This document shows positions 16,651 through 26,697 of a stretch of DNA of 33,945 bases, in pieces. The first letter of the stretch is position 1. Each line of letters opens with the position of its first letter. The DNA is from Paramarasmius palmivorus (lineage: Eukaryota; Basidiomycota; Agaricomycetes; Agaricales; Marasmiaceae): positions 1-33,945 of the forward strand of contig JAYKXP010000293.1 of the NCBI GenBank assembly GCA_037176845.1, written 5' to 3'. The position numbers and the translations under genes were made by a program. The notes below the pieces were generated by a model. It did no database searches, had not been told where the DNA came from, and was given only the letters and a program-made list of their open reading frames with translations.

Positions 16651-18342
16651 ATGTTCCTTCTCTACGCCTTAGCACATCCTATTCTGTCTCAGTTGACCAC
16701 TCGGCATAATGACTCCTTTGCTATCATGGACACCGTTCAAAGCCCAGCACAAGTAGCAGAATGCAACATTCTTGACCAATGTCGGAGCCTGCAACAGATT
16801 ATATGGACCTGTGCCTCGGTTCTCTTTATTTGCACGTGGGTTGCGGCCCACCCAAACGTTCCAAACCCACGAGACAAAGACATGGTGGTGTGGTTCAAGC
16901 AAGCAGTAGTTACTCTTTTTGCGCTTCTCGGACCAGAGTTGATGGTGCTATGGTCTCTGCGTCAATGGAGTGCTGCACGAGAAATACGCAAGAAATACGG
17001 AGGTCAGTCGTTGTAGAAATATATGTGAAAAATACTGAGACTTTTGAAAGGATATAGGTGGACTATGTCTCACGCTTACCTTGCAATTATGGGTGGTTTT
17101 GCTCTATACGACGAAAACGAAGATTTCTTGGGGGTCCTGTGGGATAGTGACAACGATAGTCGGGACAGAAAGATATTCTCAGGCTCGTGAGTGACCTTCC
17201 AGTTATTTATCGGTGATATTCTCATTCCTTTTAGACCTGAGATAATGTCCAAGGTTCGGGAAGCTGTTGGTGTCCAGACAATTCATGACCAGAACACGGA
17301 CGAGTCCACTGATACCGACGAGGACGACTCATGGGGGCTGGGCTGCTGTGTCGTCGCTATTTGCTGCGCTCCTGTCCTTTGTCTAATGGGCATCGTAGCT
17401 GCGTTTCAGGGGCTCAAAGAGTTGATTAATCCTGCTCCCAAGCCCCGACAGACAGGCCAATCATGTCTCCTTGAGATATTGGTTCAGAAAGGCTACATAG
17501 ATATCAACGAAGCTGAAGTTACGGCACTAGGCGAAGCTGATATTTTGGCAAAGATCCTTGCTCTTATCCAAGTGATGTGGTTTGTCCTCCAGTGCATCTC
17601 CAGACGTGCAGAAGGACTTGCTTTCGCAGAGATAGAGGTGATTACATTGGCCCACGCAGTCATACTGGGAGTATCCTATAGTTTTTGGTGGCACAAGCCT
17701 CTTCGGGTGAGGAACGTTGTCAGAGTCTCCTGGGTTAGGCGGAGCTTTGAATATGAACAACAACATCCAAAGAAAGCTTCCCTCTTCCGTCGTGTCTTTC
17801 GTGAAGGACCACCAGCATTGCGAAAGTACCTCCAGCAGGACTTGGATGACAAGTATGGAAAGGGCTGTACTCGCCGCACGTGGTGCCTTCTCCCCCGGTT
17901 TTTAATTGCCAACTTTAAGGAGTTGCTCCTTTCCACTTCACGACCGGGATCCATCTTCAACCCTGGATTTGGCTATCCGCCAATTCGCCATATTGCATGT
18001 GTATATTTCGCGGGACTAGTATTCGGAGCAGTCCACTTCCTAGCATGGAGAGGAGGATTTCCGACGGAACTAGACGAAGAAATCTGGCACAGAGCGACTA
18101 TAGCTATGATCTGTATTCCGCTCGCCATTGCACCTTTCCATTATCTCAGCGATCAGGGGTCGAGAGACGGGAAGAAGAGCTGGAAGACAAAGTTCGCTAA
18201 CGCATTTATCATTTTGATGTGTGTTCTGTATGCTGGGGCAAGATTGGGGACCATTTACGTTGCATTCGGGACGTTAGGGAACCTACCATATAGCGCCCTT
18301 CGGTCTGTGAAATGGGCAGACTTCATTCCACATTTCGGTTAA
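16651..18342 (+). CDS. Multi-pass membrane protein of a fungal family of unknown function, gene 1 (three exons)
   Basis: Predicted exons are 16651-17002, 17051-17186 and 17235-18342, with two 48-nt introns (GTCAGT...AAAG and GTGAGT...TTTAG) that keep the frame, giving 531 residues. The N-terminus MFLLYALAHPILS looks like a signal peptide. Hydrophobic stretches follow around IIWTCASVLFICTWVAAHPNVP, the VVTLFALLGPELMVLW segment, GCCVVAICCAPVLCLMGIVAAF, IQVMWFVLQCI, the ITLAHAVILGVSYSFWWHKPL segment, ACVYFAGLVFGAVHFLAW, the ATIAMICIPLAIAPF segment and the C-terminal VLYAGARLGTIYVAFG. I recognise the conserved signatures (TWVA-HPN, APEL/GPEL, GGFALYD, WW-KPL, FPTE...W, WADFIPH at the end) from a family expanded in basidiomycetes; no function is known to me. 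The paralogue at 19181 follows on the same strand. Confidence 0.82.
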
Positions 18343-19180
18343 ATTTTTAGGTGAGTATATTTATCGCGAAATTAAATTAACTCAAACTTATTTGCAGATT
18401 TCATCACATACGAAGTGTCGATGGGAATCAATGAGCGCTCAGCGACATGACTTCCGTGGTCGCTATATATGAACTATCCACTTTCCTGGTTACTATATGC
18501 TGTTACTGCACTGTGTATATGCTAGTCCATATCGTTTGTCATTTGCTCAAGTACTACTGTGATGTTACTTGGAAAACAGCCTACTCGATAAATGGTGCCA
18601 CACGGGAGGCCGGCCCGGGAGAAGTATCCACATCACTTGTGATCGTCAGTGTGTATCGTCAGTCTGGTTCTCGAGACTACACCATTCCCCGGTTATAACC
18701 TTCCCTCAAACCCCCATGGTCTCAGACGCCTTCGCCGGAATTACCGGTTCACATCCTGCCTGACAGTCTACAGGGTCGAGATGAATGTCGAATTAGTGCC
18801 TCACCGGCCTCACCGATAACTCGTGTTCACGTCAATCAAATGGTATCATTGATAGCAAATGACAGATAGACGCTGAAAGGAAGTGTTCGTTGTCCTTGAT
18901 TCTACAAGCTCGCGAATACGGTTACTAGGCTAAGGTACGTTCCATCTCCTTCGTCAAGTAATCGGCTAATTTCATGGGAAAGCACACCAAGGAAACTGAA
19001 ATGCGTACCTGGGTTCAATACGAATATCTCCAAATTTAGCCCATATTTAGGCGCCTTCGTTGATTCTTTCTGATCTGGGCGGTGATTAGTTTCAAGTTGT
19101 ATTCATCCTGTCAAAGAACACGAGTCCCTGCAATTGAACGAACATATCAATGTCGTGCTCTAATTATACACAGCCCACTC
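18343..19180. other. Intergenic region between the paralogues
   Basis: Apart from the possible untranslated intron just after the stop, I see no conserved ORF, RNA gene or transposon end here. The short frames at 18447-18763 lack family resemblance and overlap each other. Confidence 0.55.
18351..18397 (+). other. Possible intron in the 3' untranslated region of gene 1
   Basis: Eight bases after the TAA stop there is GTGAGT, and 47 bases on an acceptor TTTGCAG. Size and signals match the coding introns of this gene. It lies too close to the stop to be expected to trigger decay. Confidence 0.4.
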
Positions 19181-21000
19181 ATGTTTCTCCTCTACGCCCT
19201 CGCACGACCCATCCTCTCCACCACAACTTCACCCAACTCCACATCTACATATTTCGACCCCATCACCGGCGAATGCGACAACATCAACGGATGCAGAACC
19301 ATCTCCCAAATTCTATGGAACTGTCTCTCCGTTATCTTCATCTGTACATGGGTAGCCATACACCCAAATATCCCGCATGTTAAAGCACATCCGGCGGTTG
19401 TGGTGTGCTGTAATATTTTGCTTATGGTGCTGCGATGCTTGCGCCGGAGTTGGTGATTTTGTGGGCTATGAGGCAGAGGTATTCTGCGAAGGGGATTGCG
19501 GAGAAGTTTGAGAGTAGGTTTGATCTTTGTTTTACGTTATCGATACTGTGTACTGAGAGTTGGGTGGTTTCTAGAGTACGGATGGGGAGTACCGCATGGA
19601 TTTTTGGTTATTATGGGCGGATTGGCTTTGTATGATGGAGATGAGTTTTGTGGGTACCTATGGAACGATGATGGGGAAGGTGATAAAGGTCCAAAGAATG
19701 CTGTCAGTTCGGAGGTTAGGGATAAGATCCAGAAGCATCATGAGATGATGCAAGCGGCTCTGGCGGAATGGAAGAAAAGGTACATCTGTCATCGTAGATT
19801 TAGCTTGATACGGTGACGAAAATTTATGCACAGTCCGAGGAGAAACAAACAGATCAACCAACGGATGGATCGCCAGAGACGGACGAAACACCTTTAATCG
19901 AGAACAATGTACCGCAGGATAGTTCGAACACAAACAGTCTTGTAAATGGACCCTTTATCCTGTTCTTGATCATGCCTAATTCTTCTCATAGAGTAAAAAC
20001 TCACTTTTACTCGAACACTTGATCAAGAACGGACACATTAGAATCTCCGAGGACGAAATCTTGGGTAATCTCAGCCACAGCGACTCTATAACGAAGATTA
20101 TCGCAGTCGTCCAAATATTGGTTCTTGATGCAAGTCGGAGCTCGCGCCATGGAAGGACTAGCCATCACCGAGCTGGAGATTATCACAGTTGGGTTTGCGG
20201 TGTTGAATTTTGGTACCTACTTTTTGTGGTGGAACAAGCCACTTCGCGTCAGGTACCCTGTCCGCGTCTATTGGCGGCAACAAGTCGTACCAGAGAGACC
20301 TCGCAAGGAGAAGAGTGACCCGAATGCTAGGTGGATTAGCAGAGTTTTGAGGTCAATCGGGAATTCAATCCGTACGGCGCTCGATGAACTTCGAAAAGCG
20401 CTGGCTGCGCTGTTCAACTTCTTCATTTTTGACGGTCTTAACAAGGACTGGGAGAACACAGATTGGACGGATGCGATACTTCTCAACCTATTCCTGCTAC
20501 CCTTCCTCCCGCTCATGTTGGTCGTTCACCTAGTCGCGGCATTCATCAACATTGTAATCGACGAAGACGACGATAACATGGTGGGCGTTGTGAATTCTTC
20601 CAGGTTGGAAGATGGGCCTGCCACGCTGTTTTTTGTTGTTTATGGAATCACCACGTTCTTTGGTGCGATACATTGCATACCATGGAATTTCGAGTTTCCG
20701 ACGCATACGGAACAGTTGATTTGGAGGATTTCGGCTAGTGCGCTGGTTGCTGTGCCGGTTGCGATGGGCGTTGTTGCTCTGATTCTGGTGATTGCGGGGG
20801 CTTTGATTGAGTCGTGTTGGAGGAGTATTGATGGGTTTATAGAAGTGTTGACGGGGATTATTGATGCATTTCTGCTACCTATTGTTTATATCGCCGCACG
20901 AATTGCTCTCATGGTTCTTGCACTGATGGAGTTACGCAAGCTTCCTCCGAGCGCATACCAGACTGTTGAGTGGACTACCTTTATTCCGCACATTGGTTAA
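19181..21000 (+). pseudogene. Paralogue of gene 1 with three apparent frameshifts (gene 2, four exons)
   Basis: Predicted exons are 19181-19513, 19575-19779, 19834-19941 and 19992-21000. Two introns have clear GT-AG ends (19514-19574 and 19942-19991). The intron at 19780-19833 has ends but the wrong phase. The N-terminus MFLLYALARPILS, the TWVAIHPNIP, APELVILW, GGLALYDGD, WWNKPLRVR, FPTHTEQLIW and WTTFIPHIG motifs parallel gene 1. The frame is off by one near 19425 (before APELV), at the 19779/19834 join, and near 20118 (VQI then FLMQVGARAMEGL). Each is repaired by one base in a short homopolymer (G, A and T runs), so sequencing error is at least as likely as real decay; repaired length would be about 551 residues. 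An acidic Asp/Glu/Thr stretch in exon 3 parallels one in gene 1. Confidence 0.72.
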
Positions 21001-21312
21001 TGCTTTCTCTTTTCGTCGATCTTGGTTTTACCTATATAGTGTTGTATTATGCGCTGTAGTCTTCTATATATCTGATGGACTTCATCTTTCTGCATGTATT
21101 TCACAATTCGGAAGTACAGAACCAAGGTGTCTGATGGTACTCTGAATCCTTGCAATTAGGTATGGTTGAGTCGGGGAAAGGTGTTTTGCAAAACGAATTT
21201 TGATATTGATCAGTGAAGTCGAGTAGCAATAGCGTTGAGTGTAAACACAAGATTTGTATCCTATAGAGAGGCGAGTCAAAGAGTCCAGTAAAAAGATTGA
21301 GTTATTGTGGGG
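21001..21312. other. Intergenic region downstream of gene 2
   Basis: No gene or repeat recognised. The last bases before the LTR (TGGGG) do not match the bases after the other B LTR (GTTAC), so no target duplication is visible. Confidence 0.55.
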
Positions 21313-21547
21313 TGTGAGGAATAGCCAAAGAAAGGGAACTATTCCCACGCTAAGAGACTGAGAGAATGAGAACAAAATATATGAGCGTTGTTTCGACTAA
21401 AGAACTACTAGTTAATTACTTGTTTATATACTAGAATCTACTGTCAATATGTTACTTGTAATAAATATGTAACTTGTAAGGACGACGATACATGTAACGA
21501 AATGACATGAGTATCCCTAAGTGTCCGAGATGGTCCGAACCGTGACA
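21313..21547 (-). repeat. 3' LTR of element B' (235 bp)
   Basis: Same length and apparently identical sequence to 16265-16499. TATA equivalent at 21430-21423 and self-priming match at 21399-21388. It lies 312 bp downstream of gene 2. Confidence 0.92.
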
Positions 21548-21550
21548 TTA

Positions 21551-21560
21551 TCCCCCTTCT
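21551..21560 (-). other. Polypurine tract of element B'
   Basis: AGAAGGGGGA on the element strand, three bases before the 3' LTR. This is the expected place for the plus-strand DNA primer. Confidence 0.75.
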
Positions 21561-21583
21561 AGACCGACGAAGGCGGGCGGTAA

Positions 21584-22336
21584 CTAAAAAACGGAAGGGC
21601 CATCATCTTCATCATCAGACATCTCCATATCGGAAGGCGGGTCAGGTCCGGAGGACTGAAGGCGTAAAACCAAATGATCGTTGGGATGGAGGGGTTGTTG
21701 AATGAGAGGATCAACGGACCAAGTAAGACGCGCTACCGGATTATCAAATGAGTCGTCGAGGAGACCAAAGGTCTCGGGGGAAGGTAAAGGAAACCGTGAG
21801 GAATCGAAAAAATGTTGTGCAAAAATATTGGCGTCGATAAAGGAGTGGCCGGTAATGATCTCAACAAGGTTCGTGATCGAGTTGGCAGTAGTGATTCGAA
21901 AACGGCGTCGATCCGCGCATAGAGCGGTGGCAATGTGGCGGAAGAATTTGAATGGCTGTCGCGTCCAAATAGGCAGTCCGGAAGAGACCAGAGTGATGCG
22001 TTTGTCGGAGTCAATGGATAACGCACGCATGTGGTCCATGAATGCGTCGATGGTCAGATGAGACTTGCCGATATATCGGGAGGGGAGTAGGGAGGCGTCA
22101 AATTGAGAGAGACTGTTTCTGGTGAGGCAAGCCACCGCGGCCGGGGACAAGTACTTGCGAGCATCGAATAACTCGCCCCACGTAAGGTAAGGATCTCTTT
22201 CCCGTGACTTGACAACCTCAATGTGGTTAGCCGAATGAACGATGACACGTTCGCGAGGGTGTGAGAACGTTAAAGGAAGGTCATGATAAATGAAAGAAGC
22301 AGAAGGAGAGATTAAAGGAGAGAATCGTTGAGACAT
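21584..22336 (-). CDS. Additional ORF of element B', unknown function (250 aa)
   Basis: An intact frame between pol and the 3' LTR, where some LTR elements carry env or accessory genes. I see no signal peptide, membrane segment, or cysteine and catalytic motif. The protein is mostly globular in composition and ends in an acidic tail (MEMSDDEDDGP). It starts 63 nt after the pol stop and is in the same frame, with no other stop between, so a Pol fusion by readthrough of one TAA is formally possible; reinitiation or a separate transcript are alternatives. I do not recognise it, and it shows no evident similarity to the unknown part of element A's polyprotein. That the frame stays open for 250 codons in a young element suggests it is used. 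Confidence 0.72.
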   Translation of the reverse strand: MSQRFSPLISPSASFIYHDLPLTFSHPRERVIVHSANHIEVVKSRERDPYLTWGELFDARKYLSPAAVACLTRNSLSQFDASLLPSRYIGKSHLTIDAFMDHMRALSIDSDKRITLVSSGLPIWTRQPFKFFRHIATALCADRRRFRITTANSITNLVEIITGHSFIDANIFAQHFFDSSRFPLPSPETFGLLDDSFDNPVARLTWSVDPLIQQPLHPNDHLVLRLQSSGPDPPSDMEMSDDEDDGPSVF

Positions 22337-22399
22337 GAGAATGATGGGAGAATGTTGAAAGGGAGCCCGCGAATTAAATAGAAAAATGATAGGGATGAA

Positions 22400-25300
22400 T
22401 TAAACAATAATTTCTTTATTTTCGTCGTAAGTCAATCGGTTGGGAGGGCGTACAACACGTTTCGAGCGTGTGGTTGTTTGTAAAGGGGGTGTATAGTCCC
22501 TCTTGGGATCGATATGTAGAGGTTGAGGGGACGGGGGTCGAGGAGGTGCCATTAAGGGGTCCGTGTCAATGTCCATGTCCAACTCGTTGTTAGATGACAC
22601 GGGACCAGACTCTACGTCGACCATATTAGGAGATAAAACATCCTCAGTGTCGTCTTGTACAGGGAGTCGCCACTGATCCAAAATGAATTGATTGGGTCTA
22701 GGTGCCTTAGGATGACGACGATGGAACCGATCAATTTTTTCGTTCATTGAAGTCGGAATATCAGAGAGGGGAATCCAAGCGTCCTCTGATGAATCAGAGT
22801 TCGTGAAATGAACCAAATATTCATAACATTGGCCAGTGCGTCTTGCATCTCGAATAGAGTCGATAGCGAGTGCCGGATCGTCTTCAAGAATTACAGGCTT
22901 GGGCACAGACGGTGCGTGGAATTCAGATGGATCATTGTACGGTTCAAGGACTGAGACATTGAACACTGGGTGAAGTCGTGATAGGTAAGATGGTAATTTG
23001 AGACGATACGCATTTGATGAATGAATGCGTTCAATCACCGGATAGGGACCCAATTTTCGGTGGTCCAACTTGTCTGAGGGACGGTTCGTCTTAATGTTCC
23101 TGCGAAGTAACCAAACGAGTTGACCGGGTTGGAAGACAGGTGCAGGTAAATGGTTTGCATTGTAGTATTTCGCCTGTTGATTCTGGGCATGATGGAGTTC
23201 AGCCTTGAGTTCATCGTGGATCTTCGTGAGCCGTGAAGCTAGGTCAGAGGCAGCAGGAACCGAAGAGCGTTCTGCTATCACTGGCTCAAACGTTGGATGA
23301 AAACCAAGATTCGCAAAGAAAGGAGTTTGACGCGTTGAAGCGTTCTCCAGATTGTTGAAAGCAAATTCGGCCAATGGTAGGTAATCCACCCAATCGTCTT
23401 GTTGATATGAACAGTAAATTCTGATGTACGTCTCCAAGGTCTGATTTGTGCGTTCTGTGAGACCGTCCGTCTGTGGGTGGTATGCAGTTGACGTTCGAAT
23501 ATCTGTTTGCAGATGCCGCATCAATTCATTCCAGAATCTGGAAATGAACAATTTGTCTCTGTCAGAAACAATGTTCTTGGGTAGACCGTGTAGTCGGAAA
23601 AAACGATCCAGAAACAACCACGCTAATTGTTCAGCTGTAATTGTTTCCGTTGTTGGTATAAAGTGAGCGGCTCTAGTGAGACGATCACAAATGACCCAAA
23701 TTGAATCATGACCATGTGAGGGAGGCAGTTTGGTAATAAAGTCCATTGTAATAGACTGCCATGGACGTTCCGGTATAGAGAGTGGTTGCAAGAGGCCATA
23801 AGGTTTGTGGCGCTCTGATTTAGCACGGGGACATTCATCGCAAGCCTTGACGTAATTGCGAATGTAAGTGCGCATTCCAGGCCATGAATAGTCGCGTGAA
23901 ACGAATTCAGTTGTCCTTGCCCTGCCGGGATGTCCTCCGATAACAGCATCGTGACGTGAATGTAGAATTCTAGACCTGAGTTGAGGTGGAACATAAATTC
24001 TGCCATCGTGGAAGACCAAATCATTGCTTGTGACAAACTTGGAGTCTCCGGTAATTAGAGCTTCTCTCCAAGTTGTATCTTCATGCCAAGCATCCCTAAA
24101 CTGTTGTAAGAGGTCGGAGTTGTCGATTGAGAGTGTGGTTAAGGAATTCAATCCTACGGTTGAATCATTTGGGACAGAATCGAGATCAGATTTGGAAAAT
24201 AAGCGCTCGGTACGGGATGAATCGAGGATCAATTGATACTGTCCGGTGAGATGTTCATCCCCCTTCTGAGGCAAAAAGTCTGGACGCCTAGACGCAGCAT
24301 CCGCGATATTGAAATGACCTGGTGCCCATTCCAATTTGAAGTCATAATCAGAAAGAAACATGGCCCAACGTGCTTGTCGACGATTGAGTTTTCGAGTTGT
24401 CATGAAATATTCGAGGTTCTTGTGGTCGCAGATCACCGAAAGTGGAAATGGTGACCCTACCAACCAATGTCTGTTTTCCCGGAACGTTTCCACTATAGCC
24501 AATAGTTCCTTATCATAAATCTCGTAATTGATTTCCGCCGGTGTGAATTTCCGTGAAAAGAAGGAGACTGGGTGCCAATCGCCACTGTCATCCTGTTGTT
24601 GGATAATACCAGATAGCGCAAAATCTGAACCATCAGTCAACACTTGAATGGGGAGACGAGGATCAAAGTGACGAAGGACAGGTGCCGAAGTGAAAGCACT
24701 CTTGAGAGTCTCGAAGCTCTGTTTACATTCATCCGAGAATATGAATGGAGTGGACTTCTTTGTGAGATTCGTCAGGGGGGTAACGATGCGGGAGTAGTCA
24801 TGGATGAATCGACGATAGAAATTTGTGAAACCTAAGAAGGATTGTAGGTCCTTCAATTTTCCAGGTTCCGGCCAAGAAGTAATGGTGTCCAACTTCTTTG
24901 GGTTCATTGATATGCCATTTCGTCCAATGATGTATCCGAGGTACTCGACTTCGTCTTTATCGAAAGTGCATTTTTTAGCATTTGCACACAGATTTGCCGC
25001 GCGAAGTCGATCCAATACCAAACGAACGTGGTGATCATGTTCTTCTTGTGTCCGTGAAAATATGAGAATATCATCGAGATACACCACACATATAACACCC
25101 AAAATGTCACTTAGGACATCCTGAATAAATGCTTGCCATGCTGCTGGTGCATTGGTGAGTCCGTAGGGAACAATGAGGTGTTCAAAGAGTCCAAGATGTG
25201 TGCGGAACGCAGTCTTCCATTCATCGCCTTCTCGAATGCGTAGATGACTGTACGCACTCTTTAGGTCAATGACAGAGAAAACTTTGCATCCTTGGACCGA

Positions 25301-25897
25301 GTCCAGAAGGTCATCGACTAATGGAAGGGGAAATCGATTTTTCTTGGTAATTTTGTTCAATCCACGATAATCGACACATAGACGAATTTCTCCTGTTTTC
25401 TTGCGAGTGAAAAGAACTGGAGCCCCTGCAGAAGAAGTTGACCGACGAATGTGCCCTCGTTTGAGATTTGAGTGCACGTATTCTGCCACAGCGTCCTTCT
25501 CTTCTGCAGTGAGGCGGTACATGGGACCGAAAGGAGGTGAGGATCCTGGTTCCAGTTCAATATCAATGTCAAACGCCCTATGGTCAGGTAGTTTTTCGAA
25601 CTCTGTTGGATTAAAAACTGTCTCCGCAAAGTCCATGTATTTGCCAGGGACATGTTTGAGGTATTCGTCATTGAAAGGGTCCGGTGGTTTAGGCGGAGTG
25701 TCCATTGTAAAGGAATTAATGAATGTGGGAGAGGTGTTATCATGGAAGCGAAGCAGGGAAATTGAGTACGGTGAATCCCTTGTAATGCGGCTAAATTTCT
25801 TGTGGCTGACAATCTTGACATCAGGAGCTTTCGATGGTGGATGCAAGTAATCCGTAGCCGATGGAAAGGGAGATTGCCGTGTATGAAAGCCATTCAT
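22400..25897 (-). CDS. Element B' Pol: reverse transcriptase, RNase H, integrase and chromodomain
   Basis: 1,165 residues from the Met at 25897, which is internal. The true pol frame continues upstream into protease (seen cleanly at 1312-2038) but is broken by errors in the tail. RT has LCVDYRGLNKIT, FSVIDLKSAYSHL and the active site YLDD at 273-276. RNase H includes LTDGSDFALSG and the typical DKELLAIVETF helix. Integrase has an HHCC finger near 645-685 (HPGRARTTEF ... CDECPRAK), then Asp in ITMDFI, Asp in VSDRD and Glu in DGLTERTNQ with 35 residues between the last two. A chromodomain occupies about 1008-1062 (AIDSIRDARRTG, YEYLVHFTN, EDAWIPLSDI), which in chromoviruses steers insertion to marked chromatin. 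All key residues are present, so the enzyme looks functional. Confidence 0.94.
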   Translation of the reverse strand: MNGFHTRQSPFPSATDYLHPPSKAPDVKIVSHKKFSRITRDSPYSISLLRFHDNTSPTFINSFTMDTPPKPPDPFNDEYLKHVPGKYMDFAETVFNPTEFEKLPDHRAFDIDIELEPGSSPPFGPMYRLTAEEKDAVAEYVHSNLKRGHIRRSTSSAGAPVLFTRKKTGEIRLCVDYRGLNKITKKNRFPLPLVDDLLDSVQGCKVFSVIDLKSAYSHLRIREGDEWKTAFRTHLGLFEHLIVPYGLTNAPAAWQAFIQDVLSDILGVICVVYLDDILIFSRTQEEHDHHVRLVLDRLRAANLCANAKKCTFDKDEVEYLGYIIGRNGISMNPKKLDTITSWPEPGKLKDLQSFLGFTNFYRRFIHDYSRIVTPLTNLTKKSTPFIFSDECKQSFETLKSAFTSAPVLRHFDPRLPIQVLTDGSDFALSGIIQQQDDSGDWHPVSFFSRKFTPAEINYEIYDKELLAIVETFRENRHWLVGSPFPLSVICDHKNLEYFMTTRKLNRRQARWAMFLSDYDFKLEWAPGHFNIADAASRRPDFLPQKGDEHLTGQYQLILDSSRTERLFSKSDLDSVPNDSTVGLNSLTTLSIDNSDLLQQFRDAWHEDTTWREALITGDSKFVTSNDLVFHDGRIYVPPQLRSRILHSRHDAVIGGHPGRARTTEFVSRDYSWPGMRTYIRNYVKACDECPRAKSERHKPYGLLQPLSIPERPWQSITMDFITKLPPSHGHDSIWVICDRLTRAAHFIPTTETITAEQLAWLFLDRFFRLHGLPKNIVSDRDKLFISRFWNELMRHLQTDIRTSTAYHPQTDGLTERTNQTLETYIRIYCSYQQDDWVDYLPLAEFAFNNLENASTRQTPFFANLGFHPTFEPVIAERSSVPAASDLASRLTKIHDELKAELHHAQNQQAKYYNANHLPAPVFQPGQLVWLLRRNIKTNRPSDKLDHRKLGPYPVIERIHSSNAYRLKLPSYLSRLHPVFNVSVLEPYNDPSEFHAPSVPKPVILEDDPALAIDSIRDARRTGQCYEYLVHFTNSDSSEDAWIPLSDIPTSMNEKIDRFHRRHPKAPRPNQFILDQWRLPVQDDTEDVLSPNMVDVESGPVSSNNELDMDIDTDPLMAPPRPPSPQPLHIDPKRDYTPPLQTTTRSKRVVRPPNRLTYDENKEIIV

Positions 25898-25905
25898 GAA
25901 GGGTG

Positions 25906-26697
25906 CGGAGAAATGGGTAGGTAGTTGTATATCCGAGCAGGGGTTTCGAGAGGAGGTGTGGTGAGTTTAATACAAGGGATCGTCTTTGGAAAACGTCCTG
26001 TAAACCAAGTCGGAGATATACCAGAGAGACCTAAGCCATCAATGTATATTGCTTTATCTGTAGACGGTTTCTGCTCAAGACCTCGGGCCTTTTGCAAAAT
26101 CAGTTGTCCGGGGAAGGATGGGACCACAGCATGTAGTGAAAGTCAGGTCGAGTCTGCCCAATCAATGCTAGGATTGTGGCGGGCCCTTAAAAACAGTACT
26201 AGTCGAGAATAACCAGGGATATTTCAACAGAGGGGGACTACGAGCCAATGAAATGTGTTCAGTATGCCCGCCCAACTAGCAGCCGGTGAGATTACATTCT
26301 TGGGTGATCAGGCCAGGCGATGCTATAGGGTCGGTCGTCAACGGCCATAATCGGAATGGGAATTTCTTTTTGTCCTGCGAGGAATGGATATGCCTAGCCC
26401 GAAAAACCTGTCGGAGATGCACGAAAGTCGATGCACCACCTGTCAACCATAGCATAGGTTGAAACAAATGTATTTACTAGGTAGTTTGTAGTTTGACAGG
26501 AACAAAAAAAATGTAGTGAGGAGTGTCGGTTAGTAGTCGCAAAATTGTATCGAGGTTGCAATAGAATTAATGGGGAGTCGATAATCTGTTGTCGGGAAAA
26601 TAGGGGGGGTGGGTATATGTGGCATCCGGTACCTGTGAAGAACGTGGTCCCATCGCTCACCGTAATGCCTCAGGGACAGTGGAGAGGCATTCGGGGA
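25906..26697 (-). pseudogene. Noisy copy of the element B protease region
   Basis: Corresponds to 1311-2031. The active-site region is recognisable near 26430-26455 but the frame is broken repeatedly, most likely by sequencing error. Confidence 0.75.

Noticed and set aside
18447..18763. Small plus-strand frames between the two host genes
   Set aside because: They overlap each other and have no family resemblance or codon signal I can defend.
19942..19991. Treating all frame changes in gene 2 as introns
   Set aside because: This one has proper ends and phase, but the shifts near 19425 and 20118 have no usable GT-AG pair, and 19780-19833 has the wrong phase.
21584..22336. Envelope gene for the ORF after pol
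   Set aside because: No signal peptide, membrane anchor or cysteine pattern.
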